A stretch of 64,000 nucleotides of DNA from the NCBI GenBank assembly GCA_039602395.1, contig JBCNJP010000017.1:96448713-96512712 (forward strand). Reading direction: 5' to 3'. The stretch comes from Deinandra increscens subsp. villosa (taxonomy: Eukaryota; Streptophyta; Magnoliopsida; Asterales; Asteraceae). Below the pieces are notes generated by a model that searched no databases, was not told the DNA's origin, and saw only the letters and a list, made by a program, of their open reading frames with translations. Position numbers and translations under genes: made by a program. Below, piece by piece: positions 19,830-30,200 of the stretch (the first letter of the stretch is position 1; every line of letters starts with the position of its first letter).

Positions 19830-21470
19830 TCACGGTGGCTTCAGTCCACATTTCCCAACCGAGTTCCCGATGTAGGCTCGGTGTTTGACATTTCTCTTCA
19901 GCTTTTTCAATCCATGCTTACCGAGCACATTACCGATCCACGCTCGATAATTCACATGTCTTTTAAATTTTCTTTTGCTCAACATGTAAAACAAATTAAT
20001 CTGAAAATTAAAAACAAATTTATCATGAATCGCGCACTTACCTTTCGAATTACCAACATGTGCCCGATAATTGATATGTCGCATTAAAACTTGAACCTTC
20101 ACACATGGCACCTCCAGATCATCATTGCAGAGTTTCTTAGTTTGCTTTTGCCCAACATCTTCCTCGACCACCTTCCTCTTCCTTACCGGCTTCCCCCCGG
20201 TTACCTGCATAATAAATAAAGAATGAAAATTAAAAGTACCTGTCGTGATCTCAACCTCTTGCTCATCAACTACATCTTTAACCACGATCTCGCACTTAGC
20301 TTGTTTTGTGTCACTCTCAACTTCTACTACTATCTCCTCAACAACCTCAGCTTCCTTATGCACCACTTCACACTCAACCTCAATCGCCTCATCATCTTCT
20401 TCCCAAACTTCTCCTTCAAGTTTTGATAAGCACATGTCTTCATCTAGGTTTAAACAATCAGTTTCTTGTACAGGAAGACTTCTAACCTCTTCTTCAGCCA
20501 TGGTGGATTCAATTTTTAATTCTTCCACCACTTGAGGGATTGGTGTGGTATTAGCCTCCACCACCTCCTCCCCAATTTGTGAGGATATCCACGCTTGTTT
20601 TTGCTGGAACCTTTCAAAACCTGACCAGCCTTGCTCACCAATTTGTTGTTCCTTCCATAAAATATCATATTTGTAATCTAGCAACTGTATGCGGTATTCC
20701 CTTGAATGATGAGGTTTAGCCAATTCTTGCTCGATTTGGGACAAATGCGATCTTCTTAGAGATTTCTCAACACCTTCAGATTGATAAACATTTGGACCCG
20801 ACCTTGGTTGTTGCGTTGGATATGTTAAATAATTCACTTGACTATACGTCTGACGGTCCCGGTATACCTGATATGACTTATTACACTCGTCGCCATAACC
20901 TGATTGGTAACCTCTTAGAGAATCCAATGGAGGTGCTCTAAAATGCGAGTAAACTGAATTTTCATGTTCAGTTCTCGTTCGTGAAAGTCTTTGAGCAGCT
21001 TCTCTTCTGCGTGCATACTCTTCCTCCCTTTGAACTTCGGCTGGTGTCATAACTCTTGGTACCCCGTGTTCAAACCGAATCTGATTCCCTCCTTGGTTGT
21101 AAGAGAACTGTGGTACACCCCGAGGAGGTTGATTGTAATTCTGCTGTGACTGATATTGGGGATCCTCATATGCCGATTGGGAGTAATTGTTCCCATATCC
21201 ATCCTCATATCCTGCAAACGATTCAAAGTTAGAATTATAATTATTATTAGAATGAACATTACGATTTAAATAATTATAATTACTAGATTGAGAATATCCC
21301 TGATTGTAAGATGAAGACGGTCTCTGATATTGAGAATATACGTTTGAGTCTTCATACTCCTCCTCGTCTTCCGAATCCTCTACGATTCGAATTCCACTTG
21401 GTAACGTCGGGCAAAATTTGATTCTGTGATAAAAACTCCCGCAGTTGTAACACTTTTCTTCTTTTACCAT
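19830..21470 (-). CDS. Gag-like zinc-knuckle protein of non-autonomous element
   Basis: About 546 residues from the ATG at 21470. A perfect CCHC knuckle (CYNCGSFYHRIKFC) lies within the first 20 residues; a long Tyr/Asn/Gln/Ser-rich disordered region follows (roughly 30-180), then a charged helical part and an acidic stretch (roughly 300-410). The C-terminus has three copies of the motif R-H-x-x-Y-R-A-x-(I/V)-G-N-x-x-G-K. Nucleocapsid-like RNA binding is the likely role; the C-terminal repeats are not known to me. The ATG follows a T-rich tract ending TTTGCAG, a good splice acceptor, so the transcript may have a leader intron from the 5' LTR side. No capsid domain is obvious. It is intact, in keeping with the young LTRs. 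Confidence 0.75.
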   Translation of the reverse strand: MVKEEKCYNCGSFYHRIKFCPTLPSGIRIVEDSEDEEEYEDSNVYSQYQRPSSSYNQGYSQSSNYNYLNRNVHSNNNYNSNFESFAGYEDGYGNNYSQSAYEDPQYQSQQNYNQPPRGVPQFSYNQGGNQIRFEHGVPRVMTPAEVQREEEYARRREAAQRLSRTRTEHENSVYSHFRAPPLDSLRGYQSGYGDECNKSYQVYRDRQTYSQVNYLTYPTQQPRSGPNVYQSEGVEKSLRRSHLSQIEQELAKPHHSREYRIQLLDYKYDILWKEQQIGEQGWSGFERFQQKQAWISSQIGEEVVEANTTPIPQVVEELKIESTMAEEEVRSLPVQETDCLNLDEDMCLSKLEGEVWEEDDEAIEVECEVVHKEAEVVEEIVVEVESDTKQAKCEIVVKDVVDEQEVEITTGTFNFHSLFIMQVTGGKPVRKRKVVEEDVGQKQTKKLCNDDLEVPCVKVQVLMRHINYRAHVGNSKGKCAIHDKFVFNFQINLFYMLSKRKFKRHVNYRAWIGNVLGKHGLKKLKRNVKHRAYIGNSVGKCGLKPP

Positions 21471-21783
21471 TTCTGCAAACAATCACAAACACGAAACCAA
21501 TTGCGTAGCTCTGATCTAAATGATAAAATAGATGCAATGGAATCGACGACTAGCAATCTAGACAATTTTTATGAAACCTTTTTTTCTTTTTTCGAAATTA
21601 AACAAATCTAATAAAAATTAAAATTGCAAATAAATAAAAAAAATCTTTTTGGTTTTTTTTTTATGACTAGACAAGCAAAACTAAAATTACAGAAACTATT
21701 TTTTTTTTTTTTTAGTTTTCAGAAAAACGAACTAAACAAAAAATTAACTAAGAAAAACTAAAATCACTAACAAGCGCACGTAC

Positions 21784-21801
21784 TCCCCGGCAACGGCGCC
21801 A
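21784..21801 (-). other. Primer binding site (Asp tRNA type)
   Basis: Minus-strand TGGCGCCGTTGCCGGGGA, three bases from the 5' LTR, matches the primer site of Athila-type elements (complement of plant Asp tRNA 3' end). It fixes orientation and lineage affinity. Confidence 0.9.
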
Positions 21802-21804
21802 ATT

Positions 21805-23102
21805 TGATAACGGGTGTCGTGACCGCTATACAAATAATCCTAACTAACCTATAGACAGGGTAAGTCGGGTATCAATCCAGGGGAGTTGGTGGTTATTAGC
21901 GACTCTAAATATCTAACCTAAGTTACTGTCACTAACTCAGATGAACTAAACTAAACCTAAATACTGAAAATAAGTGCCTCTTGGCTGTTTAATTTGAATG
22001 GATTAATTACTAAGAAAACTACGGCTAATTTGAATTAGAAAACAGAAAACTAAAACGTGACAACCTTAGGATCCCGGTTAGCTAATTCCTAATCCAATTC
22101 AATTAATCAATTCAACCCAATTCAACTTATGATCTATTCACATGCATCACAAGATAGTCCTAGAGCTATGCTTAGAAAGGTAGTCCGGGAGCGGAGAGCG
22201 AAACACATTCACAAACCCTAAGTTGAATTGTAAAATCTATTCACCTAACATTCAAATCACACACGTGCTAAAGATAGTCCTAGAGCTATGCTATGAAAGG
22301 TAGTCCGGGAGCGGGGGGCACATATGCAATCAAAACGCAAGATAAATAAACTTAAATTGAACATCCATATGAATCAAACATTGTCACTATGTTTATAGAA
22401 TCAGAAAATAGACAAAGAATAACTGAAAAGAATAGTAACACGCTAACCGTTCACCGTCGGTAATCACGCGGACTTAGCCGGACATCACAAACATCTCCAA
22501 ATGATTAAAAACTAAGAAAACCATGAAAAACTATGAAAAAGTTCGTCTCTGGGGAGTTCTGGTCGGCTACAGCTGAAGTTTCTTTAGAAAAAAACCTAAA
22601 AACTGCTTAAATACGTCAAATACCAAAAATCTCGAAAATCTGCCGACATCGACCCGGATCGTGTCGCGAGGGATTTGGAAGTTTTCCTCGCGACACTCCG
22701 GGGGTCCTGGGCTTCACTGTTTTGGCCCAAAATCTGATCAGACGCGGCCCAATGCTCCAAATTCAGCCCAATCTCCTTTCTAAACCCAATTTGATATATT
22801 TAAAGCCCATTCCTTCAATCCTTGACCCATGTGAATTATTTCAAATCCCAACAACTCTATTCCGCACTCCTGAACATTCAAGACTTTGTCTTTATTTTGC
22901 TTGATTAATTCTTTCAAAGCTTGCGTCTTTTCACCTTTAGTCACCAATGCTTCTAAAACACCTCGAAATGCATAACCTATGACAATTAAACTCAAAACAC
23001 ATCAAGTACGAAATGTAAGATATATCATGTGAATTAATATATTGTAACCATTAAAATTATATGATTAATTATGAGAAACCGTTACAAAATATACTCACAT
23101 CA
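21805..23102 (-). repeat. 5' LTR of the gag-only element
   Basis: Nearly identical to 16927-18222. The hairpin GTGTCGCGAG/CTCGCGACAC is at 22661-22670 with 22687-22696. Ends in CACATCA before the duplication GAATT. Confidence 0.92.
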
Positions 23103-23107
23103 GAATT

Positions 23108-24098
23108 TTACCATGTTATGCAATAGGTAACCTAAAGAAACAATAACCAATTACTTGAATAAAGCAAACCCCAAAACGTACATTAACTATTCAAAAAGAA
23201 CAGATGAGACGATTTAAGCATGAGAAAATTGAGAGAAACATACCGATGGCGATGAACTACAAAACACATCAGCCCTCTCTTTGCTTCAATCGTGTTAATG
23301 TTCTTGAAGCCACATCCTATCCATGCATCTTCGAAAAAAACCTATAGAAATCAATCGAAATCAATGGGTTATAGACTCTTAAAACCTGAACCGCAAAACA
23401 CATCAGCCCTCTTCTTTTAAGACTCTTTGCCTGCATCAGTAGAAAATAAAGTTTGAAATTGAAGCCCTAGAATGGAGATATACCGAACCTGAGGAAGAGA
23501 TTGAAGCCTCACATCGCAACTGAACCAAATCGAGATTAAGCCTGAAGTAGTGACTCAAGATTTCAGGTCTCGTTGGCTGCTTCGGTAGAAAACCCCATAG
23601 ATCACCGATTTGGCCTCAGATCAGAACATTCAAACTCGTTTGGCCTCACATCGCCGATTTAGCCTCAGATCGGAGTAACAGCAAGAGAGAGAGAGCGTGG
23701 CTGAGAGAGAGAGCGCGGCTGAGAGAGAAGCCGTGTCTTTGGTCACAGATCGGAACATGCAAACTCGATTTGGCCTCCGATCGTAGTGGCAAGAGAAAGA
23801 GTGTGGTGGTCGGTAGTTTTGAACGAAGGGGTTTTGAGAAGAGGGGGGGGGGGGGGGGAGCAATGGACGGGAGACGAAGGGAAGCGAAACACAAACCAAA
23901 TAAAAAATCACAATCAGTTACTTATCAAAAACTGTTTGATTTAAACACAAAACTCACAAAAGAAAAAAAAATCGAATAGAGGTGGTGACATGGCATAAAC
24001 CATTAGCCCACTAAAACATATGTAATTCAAGTACTGGCTGCGAACCTAACAGTAATGAAACTCACAAAAACTTTTGTTAAATGTATATATATAATAAT
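23108..24098. other. Spacer with GA-rich and poly-G tracts
   Basis: Continuation of the pre-insertion DNA of 15616-16921. It has (GA)n-rich sequence near 23680-23730, a run of about 16 G at 23844-23859, and several repeats of a GGCCTCAGATCGG-like phrase (23600-23780). No gene was recognised; Pro- and Leu-rich frames on the minus strand are by-products of these tracts. Confidence 0.5.
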
Positions 24099-24106
24099 AT
24101 CTTGAT

Positions 24107-24780
24107 TAGGGCTGTTCATGAGCCGAGCCGAGCCGAGCCAGGGCTGGCTCGGGCTCGGCTCGAATTATAAACCGAGCTGGCTCGGCTCGGCTCGAAATCT
24201 TAACCGAGCTAAAATTTTGAGCTCGAGCTCGGCTTGGTTTTGGCTCGGTTTCAAAAAGAAATCGTAGACAAAACATTAAAGTAAAACGGTTTAACAATCA
24301 TTCTATGGTTTATAAAAGGCATGTCCAACACATAAACGACCAAGTACAAAATACACCTCACATCAAATCCAACAAGGTAACAATTACAAGATAAATGTTT
24401 AAAGCGGAGATTGAGAAAGACTAAACTGAAAGCATTTAGGGATTTATGGTGTATACTTATATTGTATCAGGGTTTTAGGGTAAAAACACGAGTTATTTTG
24501 TTTGGGCTCTCTGTAAAATGGGCTTGTATATATTTAAATATTGTATATAAGATTTAAAATAAGGTAAATAAAATTGAGCTAAAACCGAGCGAGCAAACAA
24601 GCCAAAACCGAGCGAGCTACGAGCCGAGCCACCCTTGGCTCGTGCTCGGCTCATTTACAAACAAAGCTGGCTCGGCTCGGCTCGGTTACAAAACGAGCCA
24701 CCTTCGAGCGAGCTACTTCCGACCTATTTCCGAGCGAGCTTCGAGCGAGCTCCGAGCCACGAACTTTTTGAACAACCCTA
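24107..24780. mobile_element. hAT-type MITE
   Basis: Short terminal inverted repeats TAGGG(C/T)TGTTCA at both ends, flanked by the perfect 8-bp duplication ATCTTGAT (24099-24106 and 24781-24788), diagnostic for hAT. The 674-bp body has no ORF. Its subterminal regions are packed with GAGC(C)GAGC/GCTCGGCTC motifs in both orientations, the usual kind of transposase-binding clusters, which also make it highly self-complementary. Confidence 0.9.
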
Positions 24781-24788
24781 ATCTTGAT

Positions 24789-25670
24789 TTGGTTCCAACC
24801 TCGCTAATAGGTCAATGGGAGGAGAAGAAACAGGGAAGACGAGCTTCACTTAACAACCATAGTTATAAATGAATCATAATATCACATTAAATCGATGGTT
24901 GATTACAATTGATGATCATCATATTCGTTAAGAAGCAAACGGAAACGGAAGAATACTTGTTGCAGAAGAAGAGAAGAAGAAGAAGGGATTGAATTCCTTT
25001 CCATTTATATCCAAAGTTTCATATTAGATCCTCCACTATGATACAAAACACTAAACCAACCTTTTTGGGTTGTTTTGAATTATTTTAAACCCCAACCATA
25101 TATTTATTTAGTTTTAATAAAATGATACTTATTTGGTTTAAAACCTATCCAGTCAATTTTTGTCAGTTTAAATCCAATAAAATCAAGTATCAACTTGTCA
25201 CATAACGATTTACGATCATACATTTAAATTCACGTATCAGTTTTCACATAAATCACAATACATAGCAGTTTTCAGTTTTTGTACAATAAATATTGTACAA
25301 AAATTTACATTCATGTTGTTATATCCCACAATTATCTCATTTCTCTGAATCGTTAATATGAACAGAGCAACATCCAACTCACCTTCATCAACCCACTCAC
25401 CCCCCCCCCCCTTTACCAAGACTTCAATCCCAACATTAACCAACCATCCTTAGTTTGAAATCTAATTCCCCACAATAGTAATCAAGCCAAGCCTGTTTGA
25501 TAACTCAGAAAGTCATTAACATGCAACAACAAGTGGAGACTCCATGAGTCAAGGACACTTGGAAGGTGACCCCAGGGATTGGTTCTTTGAAGACTCACCA
25601 AAAGGATTTTGTGAAAAAAAAATATCCCAACAACACAAGAGTTAGATCCTTCACAGAGAATTGAAATACA
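24789..25670. other. Spacer
   Basis: AT-rich. No gene recognised. A run of about 11 C lies at 25400-25411. The first part (to about 25000) continues the DNA interrupted by the hAT MITE; somewhere after this the truncated LTR element ending at 28213 begins, but no 5' LTR was found. Confidence 0.5.
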
Positions 25671-26634
25671 ATGACTGTGAAAGACCTGGGAACACCAGAT
25701 AATACTGGACCTTCAGGCATTGATAAAACTCCCTTAGGAGTTTTTCTCAGTAAAACAGCAGGACATGTGTTGTCATCTGGTTTGTTAGATAATGAAAAAT
25801 TATCTGTTAATTTTTCTTCAAACTTACCCAAAATTCTGCTTAAATTTGATCTTTTCAAATTCTCTTAATCATTCAGAGAAAACATCTTTAAACTAAAAGG
25901 AGATCAGAGAAGTGCCATCTTTGAGATTGAAAAAGTTGATTATTCCAACTCTCAAAAACTAAAAGAGGTAGAGCAAATCATAGCTCAAAGTTCTAACCAG
26001 ATATCTGGATTGGAAAAGGAGTTGAACACTTGGGAGTCCCGGTTCAATAAAGAACTCACCCAAGTATCTGAAGGAATCAAAAGGGGTCTATTAAAGGAAA
26101 CTGCAGTGGATATTTCAGCTGAAAACAACAAAATCAAAGCATTCACTACAGAGCTGGTCAACAGGAGGAAGATTCTTGACGAAACCTAAAAAAGTCAACT
26201 GAAAGAGCCACAAGACATACTAAGCCATGTCAATTGAAATAGCTTCAATCAAACACTTCTCCAATTCACCCACCTTCAAAGAAAAACAAAACTGAACATG
26301 AAAAGGAGGAACAAGAAGAAGAGGAACAACCCCTGAAAAAAAAAACTTAAAAGGATGCAGACCTCCAGTTTCAAATTCTGAAGGTATGCCTCCTCCTCCT
26401 CCTCTTACATTCTCATCCTCAAGAAAAGCAGCTGAAAAACCCACTCCCTCAAGGCCCCCTACAACCAAAGCACCAAAACAGACTTCTCAGCCCTATGTGC
26501 AAAAACAAAAGCAATCATCTTCATTAGCAAGATCATTCATATCTACATCTACTTTTGAAGATGATTATACAGAAAAACAAAGCATGCAACAAAAAATATG
26601 GGAAGAAGTAAGAGGGCTACAAAAAAACTCCTAA
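25671..26634 (+). pseudogene. Broken ORF of an LTR element: coiled-coil and Pro-rich parts
   Basis: From 25671 one frame runs to 26190 with a single internal TAA (25866-25868). Its second half is charged and heptad-like (for example LEKELNTWESRFNKEL), a probable coiled coil. After a frame change, 26386-26634 encodes a Pro/Ser/Lys-rich segment (MPPPPPLTFSS), which after another frame change leads into the ORF at 26598. These look like parts of one ancestral protein placed just before a purine tract and LTR. SIRE-type Copia elements have an extra, envelope-like ORF in that place with coiled-coil and Pro-rich parts, but I cannot show homology. Confidence 0.45.
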
Positions 26635-27392
26635 AAGGAGAAAAAGATAGACCTCCTATGAGTCCTCTTTCAAAAAGAGTATATGACAGAGCATTTGAAG
26701 AACATGTTGAAGAGGATCAAATATACACCATGCCTGAAATAAAAGAGTTCTCACGTATCAATGCTCAATCAATGCCCAAACATCTTTGGATTGATCACTT
26801 CAACTACTACAATGTCATTACACTCGATGGGAACTCAAGGGAATTCACAGATCATGACATTGAAAAAATGAATCATGTTCAGCTAATCTTATTTTTGAGA
26901 TACTTCTCTGATCAAACCTCAAAAACTGAAAGAGTCAGTATAACCCTGTATAAAGGAATAGAAGCCGGAAAAAGGATACTCAGAAAGCAAGCACAAGTAG
27001 ATATACAACTTGCTAAAGAGATAGATCCACCTCAGCTGTTCTTAACCAAACCAAATGAATATCTCCCTCCCGGGGTCTCGTGGAGAGGATCTGGAACAGC
27101 AGCGATTGGTCAACATTCTAGACTTTGCTTCAAAGATCACAAAGAGGAAAGAAGACTCTTCAGACTCAATGAGAAACTGAAATACACAAATCTTGCTCTG
27201 AACTCCTTCCTCTTCATTCTGGACAAATGTGAAACAAATGACAAAGGGGTGAAAGATAAGATCAAGACAAGAATATCCAATCTCCAAAAAGAAAGAAACA
27301 TATTCTACACTCTACTTGAAGAATGCAGAAAACCTTACAACTTCAAGATATACTCACTAACTGGTAGAGCCACTATAGAAACGAATGTGTAA
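26598..27392 (+). CDS. Unrecognised C-terminal ORF upstream of an LTR
   Basis: 264 codons, highly charged, ending 82 bases before the LTR. No catalytic motif, zinc knuckle or membrane span can be seen. The central part is globular-looking (MPKHLWIDHFNYYNVITLDG) and the end is helical and basic. It overlaps the upstream Pro-rich frame by 37 bases in another phase, so it is probably the C-terminal part of the same decayed protein. It might be an additional (env-like) ORF of a Copia element; function unknown. Confidence 0.5.
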   Translation: MGRSKRATKKLLKGEKDRPPMSPLSKRVYDRAFEEHVEEDQIYTMPEIKEFSRINAQSMPKHLWIDHFNYYNVITLDGNSREFTDHDIEKMNHVQLILFLRYFSDQTSKTERVSITLYKGIEAGKRILRKQAQVDIQLAKEIDPPQLFLTKPNEYLPPGVSWRGSGTAAIGQHSRLCFKDHKEERRLFRLNEKLKYTNLALNSFLFILDKCETNDKGVKDKIKTRISNLQKERNIFYTLLEECRKPYNFKIYSLTGRATIETNV

Positions 27393-27474
27393 ACTATTTG
27401 TATCTTTTGTCTTGATCAATGAAATGATCATTTTTCTTTTTTTATTTATTTTCTTCAAATACTTAAGGGGAGAT

Positions 27475-28213
27475 TGTTAGAACAATTCCAAATGTAATAG
27501 AAAACAATCAAGTATTAGAAGAAAAGATCAAAAACATCATCAAAAGAGAAAGGACAAAGAATTTGTACCATTTACAGATTTCTGTAGTTTTACAGAACTA
27601 CTTCGGAATTTCCGAAGTAGATTTGTAGAACTCAACTTTTACAGAACTCCTCATTTCTGTAAAAGACTTCTAATGGGAAGCATTCTTAGTATTCAAAGAA
27701 GAGTCCTGAAGGAGTTTAAGACTACTAGAAGATAAAGATTACGAGAAGAACAAAATGCCTAAGTATGAAAAAAACGTAAAGAAGAATATCAACTTGACAA
27801 TTAATGCAAAGGTAGTTGAAGATGGTTGAAAAGAGATAAATTGAATACTTTCAATTTATCTCTATATACTCTAACACACTCCAAATTCAACCGCCCCAAT
27901 TACATTATTCCTTTACAACTTGGTACGACATCCTATAAATAGCAAGTGCTATTCATCAACAAAAAGCAAGACATTAATACACAATTCACAAGCTTCTCAA
28001 AAGCAATTACAACTTACTCTTGTAGAAAAATCTTTTTGTTGATAAACTATCTTATCATAAACTCGTGTAAACCATTATTTACATTTTAGATATACAGAAT
28101 AACTTTTTTTATGAATTGTTGTTTTCCAATTTGATTTATATTTCGTAACTTGTATATCTTGTTTAAATTAAGTTGTACCTATATTGTTAAAGAGACCCTT
28201 ACGGGACCCAACA
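27475..28213 (+). repeat. 3' (or lone surviving) LTR of a truncated element
   Basis: Begins TGTTAGAACAATT and ends GGGACCCAACA, preceded by the purine tract AAGGGGAGAT (27465-27474). A TATA-like CCTATAAATAGC is at 27934, followed by a CA-rich leader-like stretch. A perfect 10-bp palindrome with 3-nt loop (CTACTTCGGA/TCCGAAGTAG) is at 27598-27620. No matching 5' LTR exists in the window, so the element is 5'-truncated and its target duplication cannot be checked. The tract style is Copia-like. Confidence 0.75.
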
Positions 28214-29133
28214 TGTGACATGAAGTTCAAGACATTGTACGATCAAATGTTGCTGGATAAGTACCTTATATTATAATCTCGCACATATATTATGAAAAGT
28301 CCTTACTTAGCTTTAGCTAACGTATTGGGTGAAACTTGTAGGTGGTGCCATGCATGAATGATGGATGATGCGGTCAAGCCTTACAAGACAGGATAATGGC
28401 ATTGGACCGGGTTGGACATGGCGATGTAGATCCATGATTTGGTTAAAAGTCACGCGTATCATGTTATAATTTATCTTCATGTTGTTAACCATAGTATATC
28501 TAATGTAACTAAGTTGTCATATTACAAATTCATAGGGTCATGGCTCGCGAGATCAAGTCTTGGAACGGGTCAACATAGTTAAGGACAGTGTAATGTCATG
28601 CTCCGAACGTGTAGTTTTTCTTAATGGGTTGGGAAACCCTTTTTCGTGTTTTGGAGTTAAGCTCCATTGAATTTTGGTCATTTGATTTCATGTACATATG
28701 TTTTGTTTTGGTCAAGTGTAACTGGAATTTATGATATGATTTACACAGGTTGACATTCGAAAGGATTCTCATACTTACGAACAGGTCTAGCTGAAATTTA
28801 TATAAAACTTCTACTTTAAACATTTTATTGTTATGAGTTGAGATAGTAAAATATATTTCAAGGTGAACACCTCGTTTGAATAATGTAAAAAAATAATCTG
28901 GGCCTAGCTATCTTCCGCAAACATTATAATGGTACTAATAGAATTGGGTGTTATAGTTTTGAATACACATCTGTCTGCAATGTCACAATGTTTCTTGAAA
29001 ATGGCTACAAGAATTGTTGTATTACTCTGCTTCACTTTGTAGTTATAAACAGTACAAACATACAAACGTAAATTAATAAAATTGAAGAGGCTTCAGTTAA
29101 AAGAAGAGCCTCATCCAACCCGTTCTTGAAACT
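28214..29133. other. Spacer
   Basis: AT-rich. Nothing recognised on either strand. Confidence 0.5.
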
Positions 29134-29541
29134 CTACAAACAACCTTCGTTTGGCCGCAGAGTCTTCACCTGGACGGTTCGACGGCTCCTCGACAAGTCT
29201 TTGCAGGTGATGGCACCTAACTCACTACGCACAACGTAAATACTTATACTCCTGTTATCGTTTGTACTATTGTACACGAATAGCCAACATGCCTCTTCAT
29301 CGTTTTTTAACGGCTGCAACCCCCTGTGAAGATCACTACTAGAGGTCTTAAAATAAAACCACATGTTGTTGGTATTTTCATACCTGATATCATGTATGAT
29401 TAACGCCATATAAGAAAATCTAAACATATTGGCGTCAAGGTAGTCAACGAGAGTACATACACCGCTCTCGTATGTCCTCCATTGTGAAGTTACTATAATG
29501 AAAATTCTTAGGGTAAAATAATCCGGATTTATGAATATACA
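29134..29541 (-). pseudogene. PB1-like domain fragment, Mutator-type transposase N-terminus
   Basis: A 136-codon open frame (ATG at 29427, but open to 29541). Its pattern, RTYESGVCTLVDYLD then MWFYFK, LHRGLQPLKNDEE and SISIYVV, matches the PB1-like N-terminal domain of plant MuDR-type transposase genes and host relatives: a beta-hairpin, a V-D-x-x-D helix, a Y/F-x-F strand, a GLxPLxND loop and a final V-Y-V strand. The SWIM finger and DDE parts are absent, so it is a fragment. It could alternatively be a piece of a PB1-like host gene. Confidence 0.55.
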
Positions 29542-29544
29542 TCA

Positions 29545-30200
29545 TCAACAATTAACCCTTCATCATACTCATTTATCGAACGAATCGAACATGAACATCG
29601 GTTGTTGGAAGCCATTGGTATTTCTGAGAGATGAAGGTTTTGGGAGGTGAATTGTTTCAAAAATTAGGAAGCAAAGAGGGAGATGGGCTACATGTTTGAG
29701 AAATATCGAACGAAATTGTTCAATAAATAACATGTTTCAATTGGAGGATAAATCAATTCACTTTTTCCTATATGTCGCGTATAGTTGTATGCACCCCGTA
29801 TAGTCTGCAAGACTTGAAACCACCAGTTATTGAACCTATACGCCGAGTACAATGTAGTAAGACTTGTAAAACTCTGTACGGCGAGTATAGGTTGTTTCCA
29901 GAAAACACCACCTAACTCCACCAATTATTGAACCTATACGCCTCATATATGGCTTTACGTGACATATAGGGTGTGGCATATAGCCTAATACGCAAGGCAA
30001 AATCCCATGAAAAAACCAACACTACCAAAAAAAGTCTCTACCTTGTACGCCTCGTATAACACTATACACGTCATATAACTGTACGTCATACCGACTCCTC
30101 GTAATTACATTGCAGACTGTGATAGAATTCTATTTTTTAACCTATACGCGACACACAAAGGTTGTTGAATCAGAATCTGAGATGCGGAAGTAGCTAGATC
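29545..30200. other. Spacer rich in TATACGCC-like words
   Basis: Around 29760-30160 the words CCTATACGCC, TATACGCCGAGTA, TACGCCTCGTATA, ACACGTCATATA and variants recur roughly ten times with irregular spacing. No coding potential was recognised. Confidence 0.4.

Larger units (their letters stand above)
16927..23102 (-). mobile_element. Complete non-autonomous gag-only LTR element (Athila/Ogre-like, TR-GAG type)
   Basis: LTRs of 1296 and 1298 bp start TGATAACGGG and end CACATCA, with the perfect 5-bp duplication GAATT at 16922-16926 and 23103-23107. The primer site beside the right LTR puts the element on the minus strand. The 3.6-kb interior holds one ORF with a zinc knuckle; there is no protease, polymerase or integrase, so it must use enzymes from an autonomous relative. 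By eye the LTRs differ by only two substitutions and a 2-bp indel, so it moved very recently despite lacking pol. A diverged relative lies at 32480-33778 plus 44178-45203. Confidence 0.92.

Noticed and set aside
19860..19920. tRNA-like sequence near the gag-only ORF end
   Set aside because: GGTTC-like words are present, but no acceptor stem, D arm or anticodon arm can be formed; the bases encode the third C-terminal motif.
19997..20240. Introns inside the gag-only ORF (GTAAGTGC...TTTTCAG and GTACTTTT...TTATGCAG)
   Set aside because: Good borders, but 41 and 35 nt are below usual plant intron size and removing either shifts the frame of an otherwise open reading frame.
23630..23979. Overlapping Pro/Ser- and Gly-rich frames
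   Set aside because: Produced by GA repeats and a poly-G run; no conserved domain.
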